Assembly (NCBI GenBank): GCA_035582835.1 | Contig: JAYKAV010002790.1 | Coordinates: 1 to 64,000 of the forward strand | DNA: 64,000 nucleotides | Origin: Phoebastria nigripes | Lineage: Eukaryota; Chordata; Aves; Procellariiformes; Diomedeidae | Direction: 5' to 3' | Part shown: positions 13,901 to 28,900 of the stretch, piece after piece | Numbering within the stretch: position 1 is the stretch's first letter | How the letters are laid out: the number at the start of each line of letters is the position of its first letter | Translations under genes and position numbers: made by a program | Notes under the pieces: model-generated | Told to the model about the DNA's origin: nothing | Seen by the model: the letters and a program-made list of their open reading frames with translations, nothing else | Database searches by the model: none

Positions 13901-16900
13901 CCCAAAAATCAATTTTTATTTTCTTTTCTCAACTGACAGAAATTTACTTAGCCAGTAATAGTCTTAGAAGATTCTTAAACTTGGAGAAGTACAGGAACAT
14001 GAAATGTACAAAGATAGATAACAGAGTAAACCAAAAATCATCTTCCTACCTATCAACAAGATTTGTTGCTTCTTACATTGAAACAGTTGAGAGTTGTAAG
14101 GGTGTAGTCCTGCAATATACTATTGCCACTACTAGTAACAGGCCAAAAGCTATGTGCTGAATTTGCAAGGCCTCAAGGTTGAGGCTTGTCAGGCCTCCTT
14201 TGAATTTTTCTTGACCTGCCTGCACCTTTTACTTGGCTTAGCTGTGACAGCAATTTCTCTAATTCACTAGGTGTCTACGGCTAATTTTTATTTATTTATT
14301 TATTTTTACTTTTGTTCATCTGTGTGTGGTACAATCGCAGCTTTATATAGATAGCAGTAACAAGCAGTTATTCTATGTAGAATGAGATATTTACAACTAG
14401 CACAATGATGTAGTGTAGAGAAATACAGGCCTAGTAACAATAGCAGAGGCCTTGAAAAGTAAAGATACAGGATGCAGTGTAGAGGAGTACAGCCATGGGA
14501 TGCTAAGAGATGGTGCACAGGCTTGGCAGTGAATAAGGAAGCCATGGCTATAAACAACTCACCCACAGTCAAAGAAATGCAGACCTACAGCTGGACAAAA
14601 CTGGTTTTAGGGGCAACAAAGAGAACAAAGAAATAGTATGTAACATTCATAAAAGGCATCATGTACACTAAATTTGTGTTAACATGGAGCTGCAGACCAA
14701 TGAAGAAAGAGGAAGGTGTAAAAGTGTGCTAGCAAACATAAAAATGACCCTAATTGGATCCCTGAGTGAGAAAGAAGAAACCATCACCACAAACATCTTA
14801 TTCCTCCTGACAAAGAACTCCAGTGAGGAACTAGGTGACAACTAGTCATAGCACTGCCACCACTGGTATGAAACCATTGACCTCAGGACCCAGAAGGGCA
14901 GTAGAAAGGTGAGCATAAAAGCAGGACAAGCAGTAGAAACAAGTAAGTGTGATTATTATTGTTTTTTCACCTGTAACAATTAGATCTAGGCTAATAACAA
15001 TTAGACCTACAAGATTTCAGTTATACTAACAATAAATTCATGGCTTTACTTATATATAAGATGGGCTTCCTCCTTGCTGATAAAGAAGACTGAGCATAAC
15101 AGTAATGCTGGGGGGGGGGGGGGGAAGTTATAGACCAGAACTCTGCCTCAGTCCTGCTTTTGTTCCTCACAAGATGCAATTTTCATCAGTCTGCTTTTCA
15201 AAAAGGGCTAAACTTAATTTTTGCTACTGGTGTATTTTAGAAGTATTTCATCTGTACAGAAATCTCTTTAAGCACTTAATTCTATCTGAAAAATTTGATA
15301 TCCATCCTGCAATCGTAACGAAGTATTTCAAACCTACTAACTACAGACCAGAGAATCTGAATTTAGTCTTTCTGTAAGGCAAGTAACAGAACAGGCAGTT
15401 TGCTTGTTCTCCTCTTTGAAGGAAGACTTTAACATGACCTGGAAAAATTCAAGCAGCTTGTCAACTTTAGAAGACTTGTTACTTGGCAAAGAGGCATTTC
15501 TTTCACATTCATGACTAAGTTATTTTAATTTCTTATTATTTGGTTTAGTGGGACATTCAAGATTAATATAATTATTTTTGTTTCCCATTCAAAGATTTTT
15601 TTCCTCCTAATTCAGACAAAATCTACATTGACAGAGCTGTATAGCAGGCGGCAGCAAACAGATTCCACAGTCAGCATAGCAGTTTACATGGCAGGGGGCA
15701 CAAAGGAAGCCCAGAAAGCAGTACTGATAAAACAAAAGCAGGTTAAGTACAATTATACAAGTATGACTTCTTTTATACTCCCAGTACACATAGATGGTAG
15801 AATCAAGAAAGAATATAAAACAAAAAAGCGAGAAATACTCTAAGACATCTCAAAGATGCGCTAAACTACACCTTTTCTCCCTCATCTGGAATGAACGATG
15901 GTTTTTGTTACAACCGCTGTTACAAGCCTCTCTAGTTTCCCAGGATTTCACTATGGCTTTTTCCCTGAATTCAAAAAAGCCACTGTTTTAACATGGTGTC
16001 ATCTAAACCATAATTAGCCTACTAAAAGGAGTAAAGAATATGCTACAGCCATCCAGTCTTACCTTTAATGATATGGATACCAGCTAAGCCATTAAGAGCA
16101 CACACCAACTGTCGGTGAGCTTCCTCGCACTCTGTTCGACATTTCTTCTGCAGAGATGTTAGCAGTTCCTCCATGGTCATGGTGCTGAAATGGAGACCAA
16201 GTGGCTCAAATTTGAAACAAAACCACAATACTAGAAGAAGTAAAATTGTCGTTCTGTGCAGCATGAAAGATTGTTACATGCATCCAACATACTGTGCAAA
16301 TGTTTATTCGAGATTTATTTACTTATTAAAAAAACCCTAGTTGTCAGCTTTTCTTCCAGCTAGAGCTTTACCCTAACTTGAGTATGTCAAGAGGTTGACA
16401 TCTCCTAAAAATAGAAAGAATAAGAAACAAGAGGAAAATTAGAACTAGGTAAAATAATCCTTCACAGGGCAAAATATTTTGCTCCTTCTGTTACAGTGGT
16501 GAACTGGAAACAAGCAAAAATAGATCTCATTTTGCTAGAAGCTGTTCAAATGAAAGCAGCTATGAGAGACTACATTTCTCCCCTCCGCTACCAATCTAAA
16601 CATGCAAAACAGATGAGGTGTCAGGGTAAAGAGTAAAATGTGTGGAATGTGAACAGTGAAGATTAGCAACTATCATTTGAAACTTCTTTTTCTACATTTG
16701 TTTGTAGTATTTCTAATTCTTGAGAGGAATTTAGTCAGAAGAGAATTAGCTTAACATAAAAATACAGGAAGTGGAGAGGTAAGAGGGAGAAGCAAGAACA
16801 GAGATGAGAAACAAGAAAGAAAGAAGTATGAATGATAGCTTGGAGTAAGGCCAAGGGACAAAGAATCCAGGCAGGAAGAAGCCTGATGCAAAGAGACAGG

Positions 16901-19900
16901 AGAGTAAACTGCAACAACAGTCAACAGCTGACCTGAAGCTGCTTCTATGACCAATTGCTGCTGTGAGACCAGACACTACTCCCCTCCCCAAAACTCTGCT
17001 CCTCAGCCTCATTTACCTTGAGAAGAAGCATTTACTATTTGGTGTTTAGTGCTGTGGAGTACAGTAAGAGTTTACACTAGTGTTACACTAGAGCAGGCTT
17101 TAAATCAATATAATCACTATTTATAATTAGCTGAATTCTGCAGAGGTATTGGCAAATACATACAGCGCCTGCTGCTCATACTCTGATACTTCTACCACTA
17201 CTGCTTATCTTTCTTTTTCAAAACCATCAGCAGTTTCAAGAACAATTATAAAAGTAAAAGATGTACATATAAAGTATGCAATTTGATACATAGCCTGAGA
17301 CTACCAATTAAAGACAAAAAGAACGTTTTTTTTAACTCAATGTAACTAGGGGAGCCTAGAAAACTCCCTTTTGANGGCTATGTTTTTGCTGAGTAGATGT
17401 TCTCATTTACTGTCTTCACTACACAGGTGGGAAAAAAAGGTCATCTAGCATAGAATATGCTCCAAACTCAGCTTTCTTGTTTCTGGCCAGTTTCTCTTAT
17501 CCATATGCTCCAGCAACAACTTTCTCGTTTCAGTAAATTTCTCTTCTCCATCAAAGTTCCTAGCACTGAATTTCTTCATTGTTCTCATACATATAACCAA
17601 AGCCAGGAGCCGAATCTTCTCTCTGTTCTGGGAATGTCCACTGCTGCAGTCAAGCTTGGTTCACAAAAAAAAGATATGTAAATAGTGCTAGGAAATGACT
17701 TTTCTTTGTACATATGATTTTAAGAAAGATTTAATTTTCATCNCTAGTTTTTCCACCCCAGTTACTATGCAGCTGTCACTCCACAAGCATTCCACCAAAA
17801 TCAACACAGTACTAAGCTGTCCCCAGCATACTCAGCTCCGTTTACACATTTTATTTGTAATCCACTGGCTCATTTTGATGCAAATGATCTTGTACGGGCT
17901 GGTGGGAATATTGGTTTCTCCCATGTTTGAGTCCTTGCCTCCACACTAGCAGACTGTTAGACAGAAAGTGCTACAGCACAGTGCCTACTGTTGGTCCCTG
18001 CTGAAGTAGGTGCAAAGTCAGTTACAGCTGCTTAGGCACCGTAGGTGCCCTGTATGAGAAAGGGGAAGGAGTAGGACACAAAACTTCATGAAAGGATAGA
18101 AAGAGACTGAACAGAATAGATGAACAAGAGCAGGAAATGGTAGAAATAACACTGGCAGTGTTAAAAGCTTAAGTTCTTCCCTACCTCTAGCTTGAAAAAG
18201 AAACAACATAGACAGTGCTCTGAGAGCCTGGAATGGAAACAGTCTGTTCTTTCACAACCCCCCCTCTAATCGAGTGAAAAAGTAGCTGCTACATTTTGCG
18301 AAGAGTGCTAGCAACATGCTTTTGGTCTAACAAAGGCTGAGACCAAACTGGTATTTGCAGGGCACTTGTGAGGAAGATGATCCTGAAAGCAAGCAGAAAA
18401 AGAAAAAAGGAAAAAAAAAAAGCATTTGAACAGCTTTCAAGTTTGGATCTACATTTACAAATTCTGCAACCTTACATTAACAACATTTTCTTTGAATTAA
18501 AGAATTATTCCATTCTGTTTATTCATTTTGTTCATTGTTCTCATTTACGAACATGAGTTTTGTAAGAGACAAAAGAAAATCAGTGGACTTATTTAAAACT
18601 GAGAAAGAATTTGCTTTGTTTCACACTCAATCTGTCACCTGCAACACCCTAGTATCCATCAGCATCATAAGGTTAAAATGTTACTGCACAAACAACTGCC
18701 TCTCGGTATTATGTTCTTTAACACAAGAATTACACTAACTACCCTACTGCATCCTATTCAAGTTCTGAGGTGAGATAGCTTGGTGTGCCATAGTTGCACA
18801 TTTAACTAAAGCAGCTTAAAATTAGGCTTGTTTGAGAACTGTACAAGATCTTGCACCATTAGGGACAATCAGAGTTTTGCTTTGGATAAAGCAAGCCATT
18901 TAAGAAGTGACAGAAATTCACCTTTTCTGTAATGGCAAGAACTCTCCCCGAACAGCTTGTGGATGACAGCAGGCCTGCCTCAGCCGCAGCAAAGGGTACA
19001 GAATAGAAGTCACAGTCCTTCTATCTAGGGTACTAAGCTTAAGAGTCCAGTCCGAAATCTTCCTGAGTTTTGCCAATGCATCCTGGCAGCACACCTCATG
19101 CTGGCGATGATAGAAGTGTCTCTCCACAGGAGAAAAGTGAAGCCAGTGTACGTTTTCTGTCTGAGGGGGGATTTGAATCTGCAATTAAAAAAGAAAATAA
19201 GTAATTTGCAAATAAAGCTATTGATAAATGCTGTTCAGGAATTTTAAAACCCAAAACTCTTATTTACTTGGTCAATCACATCCTTCTTTGCTGATCTCCA
19301 CATTATCTTGGCAATTAGACTGTAGAGAGGCCGGGGATTTTTCCTACAATAAGGTCGATATAAAAGTTGGTCCCACCAATGTTTGACCCAGTAAGGATCA
19401 ACTCCAAGAAAAAGGACTAATCCATACAGATCTGCCAAGAAAAGAAAGTGTTTTAGTACAATGCTTGTGTTTTAATACTTCACAATATGCTTCCAAAAAA
19501 ATTAATTTTCATACAAAGGTTACCAGGCATAAAGCAACTACATTCTGGCTGTTATCTTTTCCACTTGTTTTCCAGTCATTCCCTCACCAAAATATCTAAT
19601 TTGAGGCAGGGAACCAGGTGGGGGAAGGTGGGGGTTCTCTCCTTTAGCTAGTTGTTGATTTTCACAGAATTTGCTGGAATATAACTATTTGTGAGACACT
19701 TTCCCAATTTCAAGTTTAGCAGAACAGAGTGATGAATTTAAACCTATTCAGAGCAGAGGTGAGAGGCAGAAAATACATGGTTGCATATGGTTAACTGGGT
19801 TTGCCAGGTTTTTCTAAAACAATATTGCTCAGTATCATTACTTCACAGCCTGCTGTGTACCAACTGTCCGCTGCCCACCATCCTAAAAGGGGCTGCAATT

Positions 19901-22900
19901 CAGAAGACTTTCACTTTTCTACTAAGGCATAAGAAATTAACAAAACACACTTTTATTGTTTTCTTACTAATTGAGAGAACAGAGTTTGCTAATTCTGCCC
20001 AATTCAGAAACCCATCATTTTTGGGGATGAAATTTAAGGATACTGACTTTAAGCTTGTATCTAAATCTTACTGGAAAAATACAGAAGCACACGTTTAAAT
20101 GCTGCATGTGGACAATGCAGAAATAGAAATATATGATGGTATCTTATAGATAGTTCTTAAAGATCTGGTGGCTACATTCTTTATTCTCTTAGCTTTACAG
20201 TAATTTTGGTATTAAGCTGAGAGCCGTAAGACATTCACCAAATACATCATAGACCAGGGGAAGAAAAATCCTGGGGATCATTTCTACGTAAGAAGCAACT
20301 GTTTACCTAGAGGTCCTATCCCACTTTATTACAGCAGCGGCAGCACAGATTCAAATTAGTCAGCAGTTTTCACCCCCGATGTGATGAGGGCTGCCTCGTT
20401 ATAGCCTGAGCACCTGGCCAACATGTACTAGGGACAATATGATATTTCAGATATGTATTAAATCAATGCTATCACACATAAGGACTTGAACAAGTTAATC
20501 ATGACAGCCAAATCAACCACTTCCTTCTATAGTGTTTGCTTTATTACCTATGTATTCTCACAACTATTATGTGTATTTATAAATTTAATCCACAATTCCA
20601 TAATGAATTAATCTACAATATTGACTTTTATAATACTTTGGTATCTGAACAATAGTTCACAAATGCACACAAATGCTTACACTGATTTATTCACTTTCAA
20701 ACTCATTGCCTCAATGTGTACCACATATTCCTAAATCCATCAAAGAACACAGCGAGATAAAGAAGTTAGTCAGTTCCCTTTCTTTTTTTCTATCTCTGTC
20801 TGAAGCCTGTCTACAGAAATTGAGTACCTCACAAAAAAGACAAGATAAATGACACCTGCTAACATACAGCTCCCTACTCCATGCATCTCAATTCATTAAG
20901 TCCTTACATAAGGATTTAAGACAGTTTCATAAAGCTTTAGTACAATTTTTAGAATTTATATTCATGGCAGTTGATGCCCACAGTAGTTCATACAGGGCTA
21001 TGGAAAAAGCAAATACAGCTTTGCTTGCTGTATTTGACAGTTAGAAGGATTCTGTAACCAGAGCAGACTGTCTTTAGCTGCAATAGAGAAGGGTTAATAT
21101 TTACCCACTCTGCTAAGTGAAAACTGAAGAACAGACTTGAGTCAGCTCTTCAACACACAGCTGCTCTGCTCCAAATAGACAAGCATTCACCTAACTCGGG
21201 GAGATAAAAGGATTTCAGCTCTGCAATTTTTATATTGATACATTTATTGATGGCTTTATTATATGCTTAAGGTTTACAACTTATCAAGTCAGACTACCTA
21301 ATGAATTCAGAGCAAAACTAGCATATATTTTAAATGCTTCAAACCACTACCTAATTATCAGCACAAGGAAAACCCACAGAAGACACTGCTACATAAAATC
21401 TCACCTTCTAATCCTCGCTGCACAGGAGTGCCACTGACACACCAGCGATTGATTCCACTTAAACGGAGTGCCATTTCAGCAGCCTAGCAAAAGAAGATAG
21501 AACCAATGGTAGGAAAGGAAAAACAAGGACAGAGTGGAACACAGTCTGAAAACACCTGGACCTTATTTTCAAGAAGTCTGAACATCTTCTCAGCATGTAA
21601 GATGAGCAGACCTATAAGCAGCATTGGTACAATATATTATAAAAATGTGTATAAAGTTATTGAGCTTTTTTGAAGGTAACTGAAAGCTGATAAAAGCCAT
21701 ATCCGCTTCCAAGTAATCAAGTGCAATTAAGGGTTCACAGAAGGCGAACAGTTAGCAAAAGAAACTGTATGTAAAAAAAAAAAAAATTAAAAAATTAAAG
21801 CCCATAAGCCATTATGTAAGCAGCATTTTTGTCTTCCTGTCTTGGGCAAGAAGACTGGACGAATACTAATTAAAATAATCTCCCTCTGCAGACTGCAGCC
21901 CCAGAGTTTGCAGACAGACTGCTGACTATTTTAGCTTCTAGACCCAAAGGACGTATCTATGCCTCTGAACCCTGTCACTGAACAGGCTAGTGTCTTGTTC
22001 AAAACTATCAAACACCATATACAACATGATGACCTAGTTCTTTAAACTGTCGGTACAGATTATGTTAAGTGTTTTTTGAGCTGGATATACTTCACAGTCT
22101 GCCAAAATTCCAACAGGGGAACCATTTAATAGTAAATATCTCCAACAGAAAATTCACTTCTGAAGAACAAGCTACAAGGACAAATTACCTGAGTGCACTG
22201 AACATTAAGAGGGAGAGAGGGAAGTCTATTGCATTATTTACAGTAAGCTTGTCAAAACCTTTTCAGGTTAAATAAATGCATGACCAGGAATGTCATACCT
22301 TTGCAGTAGTGCATTCAACCATTTGTGCTTCATCAAGGCAGATCCTCCACCACTCCACTGCTACTAAGGGGCTTGGGATGGCCATGTACCGCTTCTGGTT
22401 CCTGAAACGGCGCCCATCTTCGCTGTTACTGTGGGGTATATCTACATAGTTCAGTTCAGTGCGGAGGACATCGTATGTGGTGATAACCACCTCCTGCTCT
22501 GCCAACATGTGTGGTTGCAAAAAACCATGCTTCTTCACACCTTGATACACCTAGATATATATTCAATAGCACAATAGCAAAGAATGAAGGTAAGAGACAC
22601 TTTAATGCTAAAATACCAGTACAACTTAATACGTGCATGCTTTTAGCAGTGTTGCTCATATAATATGAAACCATTCATAAAACCTGTATTCATATACTAG
22701 CNTGGTGGGAAATCCATATAAGTGACATAGATAATAAATGCAATACAGACATTGATGCAAAATTTTTATGTATGATTATTTATACCTTCACAAAACATTT
22801 TTTTTCTCCTTTGAAGAAAAGAGGACTTCAGTATTTTCTACAACAGTTATTTGTTGCAACAGTTGTTTGCAAGATTAAGTATTCTGTAATGTTGTACAGA

Positions 22901-25900
22901 GCAACATTATTTAAGTCAGTGTTACATGTCCGGTCCTCTCCTCTCCTATACCATAGATGTATTCCCTATTGCCCCAAAAATTTCATGGATGATTAGGCAA
23001 AGACAGAATTATGCAGTGAATTATTTAAAAAACAGAAATGATACTCTGGGTAATGTTTTATCTACAAAAAGGATTTCTACAGAGACTCATGAGATAGAAA
23101 GAATACCCTACTAAAAAACAATCCCTGTGAACCAACAGAATATTATTATAAACCTTTCATGTTGACGTTTGTTCTAATATCAGAAGTATTTTTCTTATCT
23201 CCCTCATCATTTTAAGCATAATCCTTTTGAAAACATACAGCAGTTTAAATAAAAAAATTAACAAGCTAAACCAAACATTTTATTATATGCTTCCCCATGG
23301 TAGCGTTCTATATCTAAAGAAAAGAAATACAGCACATATTATGAGTCCCAATATACTTACAATACCAAAACATGTTAAAATTTCAAATAATGTGTGGTAC
23401 AGTATATAATCAAAATATATTTTTAGAATAGGAGTGTTTTCTCATCTCCAGGATTTTTAGCTACTAAGAATAATTATTACCAGAGCTATATATCAAACAC
23501 CTTTTTTTCCTTCTCATACAAACTTTTTCTCTTGCTCCCAATTTACTTCAGGAACCTACTTCAAAATTACAGGCATCCATTGCTTACTTTAAGAATTTTA
23601 TCATCAGCTACTTCTTCTTACCACTCATTTAGATCTGTATATTAATCACAATATTAAAATAGATAAGGCTTTCTTCTGACAGATACAGGAATATCCCTAT
23701 CTTTTTTAGAAAGAATCTATATTCTAGTCTCATCTTCAAATAGCTAGCATCTTTCTATTCCTCTCATTCTGCAAGGTCATGATTTATTATATAAGAATGG
23801 ACCATCTTGCTTAGTGTTTATCTGCAACTACCTAGAAACACTTTTACCATTTAAGAAAATCACACCATCTTTCAGTCCCTCATAGCGTCACAAACTTTAG
23901 TGTTCTCTTAATTCACGCAACTAATAGTTAAAAATACCAAAATTAAGGTGACCCTATAAAACCTTAGTTGATTCTCCCCTGTCTTTAGCCCTTGATGATC
24001 AGCACATGATTTCACTGTTAATTTCACTGTTAACTGTACTTTTTCTTCCAGTAATAAACTTCCTCTACATTGGTGCATATGGCAACAGTGTTTCTGTCCA
24101 CTGAAGGAAACACTTGCAGAAAATTTCTGTTCAGCCCCAGAGTGCGACAACAGAGAATGTGCAACCAGGTCAATGCACATGAATGAAGGAGAGAGAAGCA
24201 GGGCGGGGAGAGGAGGAAAAAAAAAAAGCATGCTCACTGAAGCAACTGTTAAGAAGAAAAAAATAGCTGTCGAAGTCTAATGATCTCTTCCAAGTATTTA
24301 TGAACAGACTTTCCGGAGGTTTATAACTTGGCCAAGTTTTGGTTGTTTTCACAGCAGCAGGAAAAGACAACCTGCCACAAAGCAAGACCTACTGATAAAT
24401 TTTCATTTCTTGTTCTATTACATAAAACCATTAGAATTTCCCATGGGTTGTAAGCAGTTGGAAGGATAAAAACCACCCTTCACATGCAATGCAAAACCTG
24501 TTAACATGGGAAACTGGTTCTTTGAAACATCTGCGCTATTTTCATTTTAACTTTACAGAAAAAAAAACAACAAATTTTCATTTTGAAGCAACACTGAAAG
24601 CAAGTCTGGATGACTTACAGTTGGCAGTTAAAAGAAAACGAAAACAGTGTCTTAGAATGGAAGGTGTCACACAGCTTAAAGTACTCACATTGAGTATTTA
24701 AGCTATTTTACTGTTACCAAGCAAATCTATTTCTGACAGTTTTCATCAAAACTGGTATAAAACTTGGACTGGGTCCTACGAAAACTGTGCAAGTTTTACA
24801 CATTTGTTAGTTGCTGCACTAAAGCTAATTAGACTGCTCACACAAATGGCTTACTGGAGGCCTAGAATTCATTTATACATTGGGTATCTATGCAGGATAG
24901 CTGAAGGTATCAGATATATCCCTGAATACAAAGCTTCCTCTCTTTATCAATCTACTACCACTGTTACTTCGTTCAAAATATAAGGGATCTACAGTTCTCA
25001 AAGCACTTCTTCATTACAAAGGTTCTTGCCTACTAAAAATATGAAGGACAAAACTTGACTACATCATTAATAAAAGACAATGGCTACCCTTGAATACTGC
25101 GATAACTATATTAAAAAAAAACCTGTGTAGGCATAGTTACTATATGTATAATTAGGTTTATTTTAGTGATAGAACTATTAGAAATGAAGTAAAAGGACAA
25201 TACATGGTCTCCAGATAAGCAACATCCTAATAAATATGGCAGATGTTATAGAGACAACNCCCAAGTTGTAACGGTGTTATTCTCAGTAAACACCAAGGAC
25301 CAAGACTTCTTTTGTAAAGCCTGAGAACCAGAAATTAAAAAACACACTCTTTACCTACTGAAACATTTGTTTTTATCTAGAACGAAATGAGAAGCAACTG
25401 TCAGAGAGCTGCTTGGGAGCAAACGTACAGTTAGATGACACTGCCAAAACACCTATAGTTAGGCCTTTCTAAGTTCCTGGGTAACCTTTCAGAAAAAAAA
25501 AAAAAACCACAAACAGCCTTCCCTCTCAGAAATCACCTTTTGTTGCAACTGCTCAAAATTTGCTTCCATTTGATAAAGATATCTAGTCCACTGTTGGTCC
25601 CAGTGACCAACTAATAAGGAAAAAATGAAGAACTAAATGCAGACAGTCTTCCTGGGACACCAATGCACCATGTAATGCCAAAGCATAGGTCTAATAGCAA
25701 GAAATGTAGAATTCTGACACAGAGGACAAAGAAATCTCTGAACTTTATGTGATACAGAGTGTCAGACAGGAAGCCCCTAGCCTTGATAAAATAACTTTCC
25801 AGAATATGAAACTATAAAATCTTACCAGAACTCGAAGAGAAGATGATCTTACATGCCTGTTGATCTCATCTACCCACTGATGACAAATAGAACTCGGAGA

Positions 25901-28900
25901 AATTATCAGAGTTGCTCCTGTGGAAACTGGTTTCATTGCGACGAGGCAATGGGGACAGTAGAAGGGCTTGATCTTCAGGTTTTCCTCTTTGTAGTTTACA
26001 CATTCTGCATGCTGCCATAAGTAACATTTCAGGCACTGCACACGAGCTTTATAGTCAGCCAATCCAAGCTCACCACAGATGCATTCAAAACGATATTCTG
26101 AGGTATTAAATGGAAATACAGAACTGGTGTGTTGTACGCTACTGCCAGCATGTTCTTGGGAATGTGAGGACTGGTCCTTTTGGATTTCCTGCTGGACATC
26201 AGCTGTAGTTTTAGAAACATCAAAATCGGGATGACTGCTGACGTCACTGGAGACAAGGAGGCTGCCATGCAAATCAGGAGACTTCGGGACCACAGCTTCC
26301 TGCTGAACATTATCCTCTTTTACAGAGTTCTCACAATCTGCTTCAGATTTCCTGTTATTTTTGCTAGTTGTACAATAATCATGTTCTTCCATGGTGATAT
26401 CCACCCGTAAAGGGGTTTTAAGGACATTTTCAGAAGTGACATCACTATTTCTTGATTCTTTGGTTTGAGTTTTAGCATCAATCAACTGCTTCTTCTGAAT
26501 GCTTTCTGAAGTCCTTGCTATCTACAAAGTAAAATTAACCAAGAACGTCAGACTTTCTCCTCACCTTTTTTTTTTTGGAACATATAACACATCAAGACAT
26601 AGATAATAAGATTTTATATCAATTTCCAGTTTGAGGATTTGGTTAATGTTTACCAGTGTTTAAAAGACAACTTCACAGTAAGAACAATACATCTGCCAGC
26701 CCCTGCAGCACTATTTTAAAAGATTTATGACAGATGTAGTTAATATTTTAGCCCCAAATTTGATCTACTTATGATTTCTGCTTCTTTGTTCATGAATGTC
26801 AAAGCAAATGCTGTAGTTTTCTTCATTTTTATCAATAAGCCAGCGTCACTGAACTAGTGCATGCAGACAACACAGCTGATAGTAGCATGCAATTGGTAGA
26901 AATAAGATCTGCCTTTACAACATTCTTTGAAGTCAGTACGGCAGCATGTTTTACCTGCTCTTTGGTTCTTTCTCGCCTCTTCTGTTCCTTGTAATTCTTT
27001 CCCAGCTTGAAAGACCCGGCCAGACCATGTCCTTTGACTTGCTCTACTACTTGTTCTGCGATTAGTTTTTCTAGAGTTCTTTTGAGAAGCCGTCTATTTC
27101 TCTGTATGTCATACCTATATATAGCACTGATGTACTTAAATATCGCAATAATGGATGCTCCTTTCTTCACATTCATTTCCTTTACAGCTGCTAATATCAT
27201 CACTCGTAAGCCTATATGTAGAATCAAAGAAAAAAAAATTACAGCTCAGATAAAATGAAAGTTACCTTGGAGAATTCACATTAGGGGAACTCTAAGCACC
27301 ATGTTCATCTAAAAAATGCAAACCAAAGACAGGCAGCAGTTATGACAATGCTTTACTTGAGGTAGCCCTATAAATTGGTATTTTTTTAGTGATTCTAAGA
27401 CAATATTGAATAGCAATAGGAATGTCACTCTCTTTTCTTACTGAAGCTTATAAAAAGACAGAGTATTTCAGTTAACCTTTAGTTACATGGAGCTCTGTAG
27501 CACAGAGATCTGAGTAACTTTACTTTTAACTGTGGATCACTTGTTTGTAGCGTGCAATCCTACATCACAGTGCTCAGCAAAAGAATCATTTCATTCTGCA
27601 GAAGAGTAGCCTTGAACTCATAGTCAGTGGCCAACATAAGACTTATGCCAAAAGCAAAATGTATTTAAAAAGTCATCAGAAATACTCACTGGGATATTGT
27701 ATTTTTTCCTTCAATTTAAGCTCCATTTCCTTTGTTTTTTTCTTTTTATTTCCTTCTAAAGGTTGAGGTGGAACAAAGAAGTTCACGAGTTTACCCTAAT
27801 GCAGACAACATTAAATAGTTATTAGCTCACGTCTCTTCACAGTAATTCTGAACTTCATTAATCTTTTCACACTTGAAAATAAGCATGAGCTGCTCCAGAT
27901 GTGTGCTCTGACCTCATTAATTTGCTCAGATAGGTCATTTTTAGTGTACAGAGTGATACCCCATTCAGTTCAGTTTCTCGGCAACGGTGTTCAGCACCCT
28001 ACACTGAGAACAGAAAGAGCAGCCCTGCAAGCTGCTTGGGTCCTCCACTACTTCAGAATTAAGTTGCAGGAATCTATAGCTGTAAGTGATCTAGGTTACT
28101 GATGGGGGGAGGAAAATATATGTTTAATACATAGCTAGAAACACAAAAGAAGGTAAGCGATATAGATTGAAAAGCCCTAGTTAGTTGTACAACAAGTAAG
28201 TTTCTCTTTTTAGGGATTGCCTCCAAAAAATTTATTATTAGTGATTCAGGAATAGTGATTTAATTTAAGGAGATGTATACTCAAGAACTGGGATATAAGA
28301 AAGAATCCCAAAGCTGGAACAAATGCAGTGCCAATATTTCTACGATTAATTGTTTTATAGCTGTATTCATTGACACTTCACTTTGCCCTGTCCAATTGGT
28401 TGCTTTGCAGAGTTCTTGAACAGTAACTGCAATGAAACTCCAGACGCTGTTTGAACCCTACAGTGAGTTGAAATACTTGAGAGTAACTCTGACATTGGCT
28501 CACACAAGCCAAGAGTCATCCAGAAAGTCTCTGTTGGAATAAAGCACTTTTGTTTTGGTTTTTTTTTTCAGGACATCATACAAAGACATTTTATATTTGA
28601 AGACAAGAAAAATACAGATGACAAGGGGCCTTCTGGATGCGTGGAATAGTGCCTTTTAACCACAGGAAACGTCATATAATTCTGTTCATAAATATCCCAA
28701 AATATTAGCTAAGATGTCTGTCCCAACTACTCATATCATGAAACAGTTTCATAACTCCACCTCTCCAAAACCTATGGTCTCTACCTATTGTTGCCAGTTG
28801 ATGTCCAGATGCTTTATTGCTAATACTGCCCTCTTCACACTCCTCAGTGCTGACCCTCTGATACACTTAAGAAGAATCTTACTCTCTCTTTGAGAATTGG

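Noticed and set aside
25745..25825. C-terminal extension of the SHPRH exon 8 frame
   Set aside because: It follows a GTAAGA donor at 25824-25825; the sequence is intron read-through.
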